Source: Chrysomallon squamiferum (taxonomy: Eukaryota; Mollusca; Gastropoda; Neomphalida; Peltospiridae). Taken from it: 30,000 nt of DNA. The notes beneath the pieces are model-generated. The model was given only the letters and a program-made list of their open reading frames with translations. It was not told the origin of the DNA and did not search any database. The translations under genes and the position numbers were made by a program. Shown here in pieces: positions 1-8,959 of the stretch. How positions within the stretch are numbered: the stretch's first letter is position 1; every line of letters starts with the position of its first letter. Location: NCBI GenBank assembly GCA_012295275.1, contig CM022667.1, positions 6,887,832 through 6,917,831 on the forward strand, read 5' to 3'.

Positions 1-42
<42 letters not shown>
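1..42. repeat. (ATT)n microsatellite
   Basis: A run of ATT triplets begins at the left edge of the window, so its true length is unknown. It lies next to the relic signal-peptide exon of the IgSF locus. Confidence 0.95.
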
Positions 43-43
<1 letters not shown>

Positions 44-128
44 GTGCCTGAATAAAATTTGCATTTTGCTTTCACTCATTTAATAACATCTGAGTTAGTG
101 CTATGTTATTTTGGCTGTCAGTAATTAC

Positions 129-185
129 CTAAACAAATATCGACGAGAAGTAAATCTTCCATACATTCAAAGAAAGAAATGTCAT
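129..185 (-). pseudogene. Relic signal-peptide exon of a third IgSF gene copy
   Basis: On the minus strand this stretch aligns with the two signal-peptide exons at 6636-6576 and 8452-8395. It shares an ATG, a T-rich hydrophobic stretch, a segment reading LLxxDIC (LLVDIC here, LLHIDIC in the 6.6-kb copy) and a GT donor. It is 57 nt from ATG to donor, where the 8.4-kb copy is 58 nt, so one base is missing. Read from the ATG the frame runs into a TAG at the exon end; read from the 3' side it gives the conserved LLxxDIC segment. I infer a frameshifted remnant of a further gene copy whose body lies left of the window. A shorter ATG at 162 would keep phase 1 but gives a poor signal peptide. Confidence 0.5.
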
Positions 186-884
186 CACCGGACACTTTAA
201 AGAGTGGGTCTAGAACGTACGTCGTGTAATGTGCATTACGACACAGTTAAATTCGGTGCACCAGCTGAGAGATCAAACAAGGTCAGCCTTGTTAAAGTGA
301 ACTTTTCCACAGGGACAAGACTTATTTATCAGCCTTATTGACTCTTTTCCCTCAACCGCAGCTACTTGAAATTGCAAATTTAGTTATACAGCTTCGAAAT
401 GGCTGCACTACTCTAAAACAGAATGTTGAGTGCTAGCTAGACCGAATATTTGAGTCTTTTGTTTTTAATTATTCACCTTCTGAACAGACAGAAAATTCTA
501 GAAATTATTTTACGACACGTACAAAACGATTGCACTAGATTTTCTCCTGAAACACATTTGCTTTTCTCTTTTCACTAAATCTCAATTCAGGAACATATAT
601 AAGCCATTTTTCATTGCAGTCCGGCTTTCTTTCTGATCATATCTTGCGCCGTTAATATACATTCTGAATCAATCGAAAACGATTCCATTGTTTCATAATA
701 AAAATAACAAAATAACAGTCTGCTAAAATAATGTTTGAAAGGTCTTATTTGATTTTATAACATATTGCATTCAAAGAAAAAACTAAACAATAAGATAACA
801 GAAAACTAATTATCATTCATTTACAATGTAACTTTCAAAATACGTGTGAAAAACAAATAATTTTTTTAATCTCATTTAACTTTA

Positions 885-927
885 TTACTTCTGATATTTA
901 TCTGAACAGAACAGGTTCGTGTGAACA
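885..927 (-). CDS. Candidate terminal coding exon (short tail) of the IgSF gene
   Basis: A strong acceptor (CT-rich tract, then CAG at 930-928) opens a short minus-strand frame. Joined in phase 2 to the hydrophobic exon at 1517-1451, it gives a tail of about a dozen residues (VHTNLFCSDKYQK) and a TAA at 887-885. Only phase and acceptor strength support the join. The CT tract is a microsatellite on the plus strand, so the acceptor could be fortuitous, and the decayed upstream copy shows no counterpart. The placement is sensible, between the C-terminal exon and the relic start of the next gene copy. Confidence 0.3.
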
Positions 928-929
928 CT

Positions 930-975
930 GAGAGAGAGAGAGAGAGAAATGGATAGACAGACAGACAGATAGATA
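930..975. repeat. GA / GACA / GATA microsatellite
   Basis: A short GA run (about 930-947) is followed by GACA and GATA repeats. On the minus strand the run forms the pyrimidine tract of the candidate acceptor at 930-928. Confidence 0.85.
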
Positions 976-1450
976 GGGAAACCGCACAGGTGTCAGTCGC
1001 TATACTGTACACAGAACATGTTTTTAATTTTACTACTAAATTTGTGTTTCTTTATTTATTATCTGTGTCTTTGTTTTAATGAATTTTAGTGAATATTATT
1101 TTCACTGTAGATTATAATTTTTGATTTAACACGTTAACTTCAATCAAAAAAACATCATCTAGGTATTGTTTCTTAATTTAAACATGCAGAACAAATATTA
1201 AAACAATGAAACAAGAGGAAAGGAAAAAGGAATATCAAATGTTCTGTTAATATTTTTCTAGTGTGAAAATATCATTTTCCCCTTCACATTTGAGTAAATC
1301 CAACAATGATTATGCACGACCTTAAAAGACAAAACAAAACAAAGGATATTATGTTAACAATGAAATTTAACTTAAAACAAATGACATTCGAGTTATATAT
1401 TTTAGTATTTAAACGATAGATATTTGAGAGAGAGTATGGCAGTTACTCAC

Positions 1451-1517
1451 AATATAATAAATCCTGTAATAATCCGTGTTGCCAGAAGTTTAGACGCGAT
1501 AGCAGATGCTGGCAGTG
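1451..1517 (-). CDS. Hydrophobic C-terminal exon of the IgSF gene
   Basis: The acceptor ATTCTTTCAG ends at 1518 and the donor GTGAGT starts at 1450. Entered in phase 1, the 67-nt exon gives about 22 residues, ALPASAIASKLLATRIITGF and on, rich in A, I and L but interrupted by Lys and Arg. It may be a weak membrane segment or a GPI-type tail; if the donor is not used, a stop follows directly after the exon. A homologous block at 7398-7336 keeps the same acceptor and donor but is 4 nt shorter and in another frame, which supports this as a real exon that has decayed in the upstream copy. Confidence 0.5.
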
Positions 1518-4500
1518 CTGAAAGAATTAATACATTGAATACAAATATTACATTTAGATTGATTGACGGGAAAAAAGAGAGAAAGTTTAATAATTTATTT
1601 CTTTTCAACGATTTCTTTCTTACATATCTTTAGTAAAATTCACAATAATCAGATATTACGTTATCTACTTGATTTAGCGTCTTAACAATACGTAGTATTT
1701 AGGTATTAATAACACATACACCATACAGATGTATATCTCTACGTGTGAAGATGAATACAAGACAATGCAACAATGATTATAACATTAGTTTTGTAATTCT
1801 ACATTGAAAGTTAGTTTTATTTATAATTGTATAATAAACACACATATACATATAAACATAGGATTAAGGTAAAAGAAGAAATAAAACATCTCACTGCGTA
1901 AACTGTTCTTATCAAATGTCACTGTGTACTTGTTACTGTTTACTTTGTTTTTATACAGTGAACACCACCAAACAGTGAGATCTTCACTTTTAATTTGACT
2001 TATCTTCAAATTATATGTCTTAGTCTGTGAAGCTGTGTTTTCTGTTCCACTTCCACAGGCAGCAATGTAACCAGTTGGTGGTTGATCAAACACAGAACAG
2101 TCTACTGTAGTCTGCTGTATTGAAATGACAGCCGATGTTGATGTTTGCTTTTGAAAGATTACAAGATCATCAAGATCAGCAGAGTTATTTACTGTACAGG
2201 TCAAAGTATAAGACCAGCGAACTCGAGTGCCAGCCATGACTAGTGAGTAAGCTACAAAAATTAAATAAAATTAAATTAATTTAAAAATTAAAAATATAGA
2301 AGTTATAGCTGTACATAAAAACCCTTTCACTGCGTCACACTCTGACGTAACGGAAAAAGAAAAGTGGGTTTCCTACCACTTTTTCCGATTATTGATATTT
2401 TGGATATGTTGTCTTCATTTGATCGACATTATTAAATATATAGATTAAAGAAATTCATGTTCTGATATGTTTATGTTTTGAAATATATTAACTGCTCGAC
2501 ATTTGTTAATGATGGTAAATATTCTTGATACAAAACATTTCTGGGTGACATGGTAATGAACACATTAAACTGGGCGTGAGATATCAAACGAAAGCAAAAC
2601 ATCTCACGACTTTCAAAGTAAATTTCGTCTGTGTAATTCAATATGTGACAAAACAAATCAATTTTATGTAATTATCTTTTATTTTGAAACTAATTTTTTG
2701 TTTTAAAAGAAAAATACGAAAACGAGACAATCAAACACTGATTGTTATTCTACATTGAAAGTTATTTTATTTATAATTTTATAATACACACATATATACA
2801 TATAAACATAGGATAAAGGTAAAAGAAGAAATTAAACATCTCACCAGGTAAACTCTTATTATCAAATGTCACTGTGTACTTGTTACTGTTTACTTTGTTT
2901 TTATACAGTGAACACCACCAAACAGTGAAATCTTCACTTTTAACTTCACTTATCTTCAAATTATATGTCTTAGTCTTTGACGCTGTGTTTTCTGTTCCAC
3001 TTCCACAGGCAGCAATGTAACCAGTTGGTGGTTGATGAAGCACAGAACAGTCTACTGTAGTCTGCTGTACTGAAGTGACAGCCGATGGTGTTGTTAGCTT
3101 TAGAAAGATTACAAGATCATCAAGATCAGCAGCGTTATTTACTGTACAGGTCAAAGTATAAGACCAGCGAACTGGAATGCCAGATATAACTAGTGAGTAA
3201 GCTATAAAGAAAGAAAAAAATAAATGAATAAATTAATTAATAAATATAGAAGTTATAGCTATAGATAGAAACAATTAATTCTCAAATTTAGACCCTTTCA
3301 TTACGTCACACTCTGACGTAACGGAAAAAGCAAAGCGTATTTTCTAGCACTGTTTCCGATTATTGATATTTTGGGTATCTTGTCTTTATTTGTTAGGCGT
3401 TATTAATAATACAGCTTAAACAAATTCATGTTCTGATATGTTTATGTTTTGAAATCTGTTAACTGCTCGACATTTGTTGATGATGGTATATTTTCTTGAT
3501 ACAAAACATGTCTGGGTGACATGCATTGAACACAATAAACTGGGCGTGAGATATCAAACGAAAGCAAAACATCTCACGACTTTCAAAGTAAATTTCGTCT
3601 GTGTAATTCAATATGTGACAAAGCAAATCAATTTTATGTAATTATCTTTTATTTTGAAACTAGCTTTTTGTTTTAAAAGAAAAATACGAAAACGAGACAA
3701 TCAAACACTGATTGTTATTCTACATTGAAAGTTATTTTATTTATAATTTTATAATACACACATATATACATATAAACATGGGATAAAGGTCAAAGAAGAA
3801 ATTAAACATCTCACCAGGTAAACTCTTATTATCAAATGTCACTGTGTACTTGTTACTGTTTACTTTGTTTTTATACAGTGAACACCACCAAACAGTGAGA
3901 TCTTCACTTTTAACTTCACTTATCTTCAAATTATATGTCTTAGTCTGTGAAGCTGTGTTTTCTGTTCCACTTCCACAGGCAGCAATGTAACCAGTTGGTG
4001 GTTGATCAAACACAGAACAGTCTACTGTAGTCTGCTGTATTGAAGTGACAGCCGATGTTGATGTTTGCTTTTGAAAAATTACAAGATCATCAAGATCAGC
4101 AGAGTTATTTACTGTACAGGTCAAAGTATAAGACCAGCGAACTCGAGTGCCAGCCATGACTAGTGAGTAAGCTACAAAAATTAAATAAAATTAAATTAAT
4201 TTAAAAATTAAAAATATAGAAGTTATAGCTGTACATAAAAACCCTTTCATTGCGTCACACTCTGACGTAACGGAAAAAGAAAAGTGGGTTTCCTACCACT
4301 TTTTCCGATTATTGATATTTTGGATATGTTGTCTTCATTTGATCGACATTATTAAATATACAGATTAAAGAAATTCATGTTCTGATATGTTTATGTTCTG
4401 AAATCTGTTAACTGCTCCACATTTGTTAATGATGGTAAATATTTTCTTGATACAAAACATTTCTGGGTGACATGGTAATGAACACAATGAACTGGGCGTG

Positions 4501-6636
4501 AGATATCAAACGAAAGCAAAACATCTCACGACTTTCAAAGTAAATTTCGTCTGTGTAATTCAATATGTGACAAAACAAATCAATTTTATGTAATTATCTT
4601 TTATTTTGAAACAAATTTTTAGTTTTAAAAGAAAAATACAAAAACGACACAATCAGACACTGATTGTAACATCAGTTTTGTTATTCTACATTGAAGTTTT
4701 ATTTATAATTTTATAATACACATGGATATATAAATAAAACATCTCACCTAGTAAACTCTTATTATCAAATGTCAGTGTGTAGTTGTTACTGTTTATTTTG
4801 TTTTTATACAGTGAACACCACCAAACAGTGAAATCTTCACTTTTAACTTCACTTATCTTCAAATTATATGTCTTAGTCTGTGACGCAGTGTTCTGTGTTC
4901 CAATTCCACAGGCAGCAATGTAACCAGTTGGTGGTTGACCAAACACAGAACAGTCTACTGTAGTCTGTTGTATTGAAGTGACAGCCGATGTTTGCCTTTG
5001 AAAGTTTACAAGATCATCAAGATCAGCAGCGTTATTTACTGTACAGGTCAAAGTATAAGACCAGCGAACTGTAGAGCCAGACATAACTAGTGAGTAAGCT
5101 ATAAATAATTAAAAATAATAATAATAAAAAAATTAAGTTAAAATAAAGAAATTAAAGCTGTAGATAGAAACAATTAATTCTCAAATTTAGACCCTTTCAT
5201 TACGTCACACTCTGACGTAACGGAAAAAGCAAAGCGTATTTTCTAGCACTGTTTCCGATTATTGATATTTTGGGTATCTTGTCTTTATTTGTTAGGCGTT
5301 ATTAATAATACAGATTAAACAAATTCATGTTCTGATATGTTTATGTTTTGAAATCTGGTAACTGCTCGACATTTGTTGATGATGGTATATTTTCTTGATA
5401 CAAAACATGTATCAGTGACATGCATTGAACAATAAACTGGGCGTGAGATATCAAACGAAAGCAAAACATCTCACGATTTTCGAAGTAAATTTTATCTGTG
5501 TATTTCAATATGTGACAAAAGAAATTAATTTAATATAATAGTAATTTTATTTTCAAACTAATTTCAAATTAACTAGTAAGCTGTTAATAAATAAATAAGA
5601 AAACAAAACAAAATAAATAATAATAATCGTACATAAAAACAATTATTGTATTATTAGTAGTAGTATTGTTGTCATTATACACTATCTGAAAATTATATAT
5701 TTTGATTTAAAATATTTTTAAGTGATATACGAGTTAGAAAAAGTGTCTCACTTAAATGTTTCTTACTGTGTGATCATTGGTACTAGAAGGTATGTATTCT
5801 TTTATTCTCTTTGTATCGAAATGACACTTTCATTACGACACAGACTGGCGTATCCGGCCACTGCTAACACTAACTGCTAGTAGGGAGCTCTGTCTGGATA
5901 TTTTCGATATCTTCATGTTGCATGTTTGTTTGTTTGTTGTTGTTATTGTTTGTTTGTTGTTGTTTTTTTGTTTTTTTTTTTTTTTATATGGACATTATTA
6001 CTGATAGACTATTTTCAGATTATATAAATACATGTTCTCACACGTTTCCGTTTGAAATACATTAGCTGTTCGTCATTCAGTAATAAGTTGTAAGTACGAT
6101 ATAAAACATGTCTAAGTGAGACTAATGAATGCGTTAAACTGGGCATGGTGAGTTTATAAGATAAATACTCTGGAATTTGTCTCACAGACTATAAGTTTGA
6201 AACTGCAGGACTACGTCTATCACGTCACAAATGTCACTGCTAGTTAATCATCTGACGACAGTGTAGTGTCGAGTCACTAACATGAAAGTTTAAATGGTGG
6301 AATAAAAGCAGACACATTGTCGGAGACAAATGTAAACAAAGTTACTAAGTGAGTTTCAAACATCAGATGTACTGATCACTGATTGGCTAATTCTAATGAA
6401 AACAATAATAAATATATTAAAACAATAGTGCAGGTTATAAATAATCAAAATTTTCTTGGACGTAATTTCATATAACTAGTTTTCATAATATTGAATGTCT
6501 GAGTAACGTACTTGCTTAAGTTCTACAAAAAGCATATGTATAGTAAACAAGAAAACAAAACAAACAATTCATTACCTGAACAGATATCGATGTGAAGTAA
6601 AAAAACGGATAGAAGTAAAATGAGAAAAGACATCAT
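1451..6636 (-). CDS. Secreted or membrane IgSF protein with four tandem Ig-like domains
   Basis: Assembled gene model on the minus strand. Exons: signal peptide 6636-6576; Ig-like 5098-4748, 4171-3815, 3201-2845 and 2251-1895; hydrophobic C-terminal exon 1517-1451, perhaps followed by 927-885. The signal exon ends in phase 1 and every Ig exon is phase 1-1, so all joins keep frame. The product would be about 20 residues of signal peptide, four domains of 117-119 residues and a hydrophobic C-terminus. Each domain has LTC (strand B Cys), an inner Cys pair (DCS and AACG) and a WWC that replaces the usual YxC of strand F. Extracellular location follows from the signal peptide. I do not recognise a named family. 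The expanded array suggests a recognition or defence role, but that is inference. Other splice combinations, skipping whole Ig exons, would also keep frame. Confidence 0.7.
1895..2251 (-). CDS. Ig-like domain exon, fourth of four (unit type A)
   Basis: A 357-nt exon, phase 1-1, with acceptor TTTTTGTAG and donor GTGAGA. It begins AYSLVMAGTR and holds LTC, DCS, AACG and VWWC. It differs from its type A sister (4171-3815) mainly near the 3' end, where it reads SQIKSED instead of SEVKSED and ends DKNSLR instead of DNKSLP. An in-frame internal ATG (2237) is not needed as a start, because the reading frame is open back to the acceptor and the sister exon at 3201 has ATA at that position. Confidence 0.8.
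2845..3201 (-). CDS. Ig-like domain exon, third of four (unit type B)
   Basis: A 357-nt exon, phase 1-1, with a strong acceptor TTTCTTTATAG and donor GTGAGA. It begins AYSLVISGIP; with ATA where two sisters have ATG, it shows that the exon must be entered by splicing. The domain keeps LTC, DCS, AACG and VWWC. It reads KTKTYNLKISEVKSEDF. Its 5' flank matches the exon at 5098-4748, while its 3' half and 3' flank are nearly identical to those of 4171-3815. Confidence 0.8.
3301..3321. promoter_or_regulatory. Intronic inverted repeat of CRE-like half-sites
   Basis: TTACGTCA and TGACGTAA face each other as perfect 8-nt arms around a 5-nt loop (CACTC). TGACGTAA is a known CREB/ATF-type bZIP target, but function here is not shown. 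It recurs at the same place in each unit; A-type units (near 2331 and 4251) have a mismatch in the first arm (TGCGTCA). Confidence 0.4.
3815..4171 (-). CDS. Ig-like domain exon, second of four (mosaic unit)
   Basis: A 357-nt exon, phase 1-1. The 5' half (AYSLVMAGTR, NNSADLDD) and the whole upstream intron match the 2251-1895 exon, while the 3' end (SEVKSED, DNKSLP) and the downstream intron match the 3201-2845 exon. The switch lies around the segment coding KISEVKSED. This is the clearest sign of gene conversion or unequal crossing-over in the array. The coding frame is intact, with all four cysteines. Confidence 0.8.
4748..5098 (-). CDS. Ig-like domain exon, first of four (unit type B)
   Basis: A 351-nt exon, phase 1-1, two codons shorter than its sisters (QTSAV where they read QTSTSAV or similar). 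It begins AYSLVMSGST and retains LTC, DCS and VWWC; the inner motif is AACGIGTQN instead of AACGSGTEN. It is the most divergent of the four in its 3' intron. It is the first domain after the signal peptide in the model. Confidence 0.8.
5200..5220. promoter_or_regulatory. Second perfect copy of the CRE-like inverted repeat
   Basis: The arms and loop are identical to the site at 3301-3321, and it sits about 100 bp upstream (minus-strand sense) of the Ig exon that starts at 5098. Confidence 0.4.
5750..6250 (-). other. Diverged intron block of an older Ig unit, no exon left
   Basis: The stretch follows the order of the intron blocks in the array: a CACTTTCATTACG-like segment, TTTTCGATATCTTCATGTTG, an ATACATGTTCT segment, then AACTGGGCAT followed by TGAGTTTATA. 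It is much more diverged than the four units, and no Ig-like frame is found beside it. I infer an older unit that lost its exon. A T-rich and GTTT-rich patch lies at 5925-5985. Confidence 0.45.
6576..6636 (-). CDS. Signal-peptide exon of the intact IgSF gene
   Basis: On the minus strand an ATGATG starts at 6636 and reads MMSFLILLLSVFLLHIDICS, then one base (G) before donor GTAATG. This is a typical secretory signal: a short polar start, a Leu-rich core and a Cys-Ser end. The phase-1 end matches every downstream Ig exon. The 8452-8395 copy aligns base for base from the second Met. The first Met was chosen as start; the second is equally possible. Upstream, a strong acceptor at 6785 implies that this is the second exon, with a 5' UTR of about 150 nt. 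Confidence 0.75.
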
Positions 6637-6784
6637 CTCACCAGAAAAAGAGAAAGACGAAATTTCTAATCACTTAACGCTGCCTTAAAAACAGAAGCAC
6701 GTAATTTCAACTGCATGACGTCATACGTACATTCCTCCATTAAACTAAATACCACCACTGTAACGGCGTCCTCTAAACGACAGT
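6637..6784 (-). other. 5' UTR part of the first coding exon, with a conserved upstream ORF
   Basis: A TTTATTTATTTCAG acceptor ends at 6785. Between it and the signal-peptide ATG lies an upstream ORF of 24 codons (6740-6666, starting MEECTYDVMQ), which stops 29 nt before the main ATG. The duplicate at 8558 starts MEECSYDVMQ but has lost the stop and runs to 8457. The acceptor CAG is CAA in the duplicate. The uORF could damp translation; the alternative is that its conservation only reflects the recent duplication. Confidence 0.45.
6716..6723. promoter_or_regulatory. Full CRE palindrome TGACGTCA
   Basis: The consensus CREB/ATF site lies 80 bp upstream of the signal-peptide ATG. It is conserved in the upstream gene copy at 8534-8541. 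It falls in the proposed 5' UTR exon, so it may be a promoter-proximal element of an alternative start or simply part of the uORF sequence. Confidence 0.4.
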
Positions 6785-7017
6785 CTGAAATAAATAAATA
6801 AATAAATAAATAAGACAGAGAGAAAAAAGAAAAGAAAGAAATTAAAATCAGGTACATTTTTTATTATATTTTATTTTATTTTTAAATTCAGTGAAAACAA
6901 TTAATTGTCATCAGTGTAAATTATATCGTCAAGGATAAAGTGCTTATCGATGTTATAAAGAAAGAGCTGACGACAATAACAATAACTTGAAACAACATCT
7001 GAATAAAGAAATAAAAG

Positions 7018-7226
7018 CACACACACACACAAACACACATATACAGACAGACAAACACACTCACAAACATACGCATAAGGGAAGGTCCCTAACAATATTA
7101 ACATGTACAAATGTTTTTAATGATTCAGTGATTCATTCACATGACACAAAAACGTATGTACTAGACACTGGCAAACGTCACTGCTTGCTCTCACCCAGTC
7201 GGACACACACACACACACACCCCTCC

Positions 7227-7314
<88 letters not shown>
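7018..7314. repeat. CA and GA microsatellites between IgSF gene copies
   Basis: CA tracts lie at about 7018-7046, 7202-7220 and 7227-7242, followed by a pure GA tract from 7242 to 7314. They mark the junction between the upstream end of the intact gene and the downstream end of the decayed copy. All long frames here come from the repeats. Confidence 0.95.
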
Positions 7315-7315
<1 letters not shown>

Positions 7316-7335
7316 GTTGTTTGTTGGCTACTCAC

Positions 7336-7398
7336 AATATAATACATCCATGAAAATCCGTGTTGCCGGAAATTTAGATGAGGCAAGAGATTTTTTCT
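7336..7398 (-). pseudogene. C-terminal exon relic of the decayed copy
   Basis: The acceptor TTTCTTTCAG ends at 7399 and the donor GTGAGT starts at 7335, as in the 1517-1451 exon. It shares the segment coding ATRI (GGCAACACGGATT). At 63 nt instead of 67 nt, its frame reads EKKSLASSKF and on, losing the hydrophobic character. Confidence 0.5.
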
Positions 7399-7535
7399 CT
7401 GAAAGAAACAAAACATTAAATTTAAATTTTACATCTATAGCAAATGTTACAGAGATTGATTGGAATGGAAAGTAAAAGAGAAAGTTTAATAAATTGTTTC
7501 TCTTTAACGGTGACTTCTTTCTGATATATCTTTAG

Positions 7536-7582
<47 letters not shown>
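7536..7582. repeat. (AAT)n microsatellite
   Basis: A TAA/AAT triplet run in the downstream flank of the decayed IgSF copy. It is absent from the matching flank near 1636, so it arose after the duplication. Confidence 0.9.
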
Positions 7583-7585
<3 letters not shown>

Positions 7586-7795
7586 TGATGATAATTATAT
7601 TTGTATTAATAAAATTTCACATTGGTGAAATGTTACATAATCTTCGTCATTTAACATCTTAACAATACGTTATATTTAAGTGTTAGTAACACACACACAC
7701 ACACACACACACAAATGTATATGTATGTGTGAAAATTAATACGAGACAATCAAACACTGATTTGTTATTTTACTTTGAAGTTAGTTTTATTTATA

Positions 7796-7800
<5 letters not shown>

Positions 7801-7857
<57 letters not shown>
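7801..7857. repeat. (CA)n microsatellite
   Basis: A pure CA run just downstream (minus-strand sense) of the truncated Ig exon. The matching place in the array holds only short ACACATATATAC, so this is a local expansion. A smaller CA run is at 7690-7713. Confidence 0.95.
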
Positions 7858-7861
<4 letters not shown>

Positions 7862-7906
7862 CATAAGATAATGGTAAAAGCAGAAATCTAACATGAAAAC
7901 TCTTAC

Positions 7907-8098
7907 CAAAAACTTTCAGTGTGTATTTATTGCTTTTTGTTTTGTCATACTGCAGTGAACACCACCAAACAATGAGTTCTTCACTTTTAACTTCACTTAT
8001 ATTCAAAGTGTAAGTCTTAGTTTGTGACGCTGTGTTTTCTGATCCACTTCCACAGGTAACAACATAACCAGGTGGTGGTTTAGTAAACAGAGAACAAA
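7907..8098 (-). pseudogene. Truncated Ig-like exon
   Basis: Only the second half of the domain remains: KPPPGYVVTCGSGSENTAS, a KISEVKSED-like segment (NISEVKSEE), VWWC and a donor GTAAGA after phase 1. Upstream of about 8098 the sequence no longer matches an Ig exon; instead it matches the region near 6345-6400 of the other gene copy (a shared CTGATCACTGATTGGCT). This is a clean recombination or deletion breakpoint inside the exon. No convincing acceptor precedes the remaining half. Confidence 0.75.
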
Positions 8099-8148
8099 GT
8101 GAGTTTTGAAACATGCTGTCCAGTTCTGATCACTGATTGGCTGATTCT

Positions 8149-8164
8149 AATGATGATGATGATG

Positions 8165-8221
<57 letters not shown>

Positions 8222-8222
8222 T
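8149..8222. repeat. (ATG)n / (AAT)n microsatellite
   Basis: ATG triplets followed by a long AAT run, next to the breakpoint of the truncated Ig exon. It is absent from the matching place near 6395. Confidence 0.9.
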
Positions 8223-8394
8223 ATATGTAAGAAATTGTGCAAGTGATAAATAATTAAAAATTTCCTCATGTGTAATTTCATGCAACAAGTTTTCAAAATT
8301 GTATGTGTTTGAGTAATGTATTTGCTGAAGTTGTGGTGAAAGCATATTTATTCTACACAAAAATAAATAAATAAATAAATAAATAATTCACTAC

Positions 8395-8452
8395 CTGAAC
8401 ACATATCGATGTGAAGTAAGAAAGCGGATAGAAGAAAGGTGAAAAAAGACAT
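8395..8452 (-). CDS. Signal-peptide exon of the decayed IgSF copy
   Basis: Reads MSFFTFLLSAFLLHIDMCS plus a phase-1 base before donor GTAGTG. It is intact and looks functional as a secretory signal, although the exons that follow are broken. It is 58 nt long and aligns without gaps to 6633-6576. Similarity at the protein level (LLHIDxCS) is higher than in the surrounding introns. Confidence 0.6.
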
Positions 8453-8533
8453 CTTCTCAACAGAAAAGAAAAAAGACGAAATTTCTAATCATTAACGCTG
8501 CCTCAAAAAGAGAAGTACGTAATTTCATCTGCA

Positions 8534-8541
8534 TGACGTCA
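8534..8541. promoter_or_regulatory. CRE palindrome in the decayed copy
   Basis: TGACGTCA lies 82 bp upstream of the signal-peptide ATG, the same arrangement as at 6716-6723. Confidence 0.35.
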
Positions 8542-8832
8542 TACGAACATTCCTCCATTAAGTTAAGTATTCTCTCTGTAACAACGTCGTCTAAGCAAGA
8601 GTTTGAAATAAATGAATGAATGAATGAATGAAAAAGACAGAGAGAGAGAAAAAAAATGAAAATTAAGTACATTTTTATTTTTTAAATGGTAATACGAAAC
8701 ATTGCCAGTGAAAACAATTAATTATAATCAGTGAAAATTCAGGATATAGTGTTTGATCTATAATCGATGTTAAAAAGAAAGAGCTGACAACAATAACAAT
8801 AGCTTGAAAGAAGATCGGAATAAAGAATTAAA

Positions 8833-8833
<1 letters not shown>

Positions 8834-8863
<30 letters not shown>
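8834..8863. repeat. (CA)n microsatellite
   Basis: A short CA run in the upstream flank of the decayed IgSF copy, matching the CA run at 7018-7046 of the other copy. Confidence 0.9.
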
Positions 8864-8867
<4 letters not shown>

Positions 8868-8959
8868 ATATCCCTAACAATATTAATATGTACTGTTTTA
8901 TTAATGATTCAGTGATTCATTCACATGACACAAAATAAAACATACAAAAAGGAATTTTA

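Larger units (their letters stand above)
1880..5480 (-). repeat. Tandem array of four exon+intron units of about 0.93-0.97 kb
   Basis: Exon 5' ends lie at 2251, 3201, 4171 and 5098, so spacing is 950, 970 and 927 bp, and both exon and intron are repeated. Intron blocks upstream of units 1 and 3 share AAAAGTGGGTTTCC and GATCGACATT; those of units 2 and 4 share CAAAGCGTATTTTC and GTTAGGCGTT. The order is therefore A-B-A-B, meaning that a block of about 1.9 kb with two exons was duplicated. Confidence 0.85.
7336..8600 (-). pseudogene. Decayed tandem copy of the IgSF gene
   Basis: In minus-strand order this copy holds a uORF (8558), an intact signal-peptide exon (8452-8395), one Ig exon missing its 5' half (about 8098-7907) and a C-terminal exon relic (7398-7336). 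Defects seen: the 5' UTR acceptor is CAA instead of CAG near 8610; the Ig exon has lost its acceptor, strand A/B and the LTC cysteine; the C-terminal exon has a net 4-nt loss that shifts its frame. Flanks match those of the intact gene (8130-8950 with 6400-7150; 7316-7800 with 1430-1830), so the whole locus was duplicated head to tail. An active short product using only the signal exon cannot be excluded. Confidence 0.65.

Noticed and set aside
1424-1633. 69-codon plus-strand frame starting MRESMAVTHN
   Set aside because: The segment is the antisense of the IgSF C-terminal exon and its intron; its homologue near 7320-7470 does not keep the frame.
2221-2237. In-frame ATG (MAGTRV) as start of separate single-domain proteins
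   Set aside because: The frame is open upstream to a good acceptor, and a sister exon lacks the ATG, so these are internal exons.
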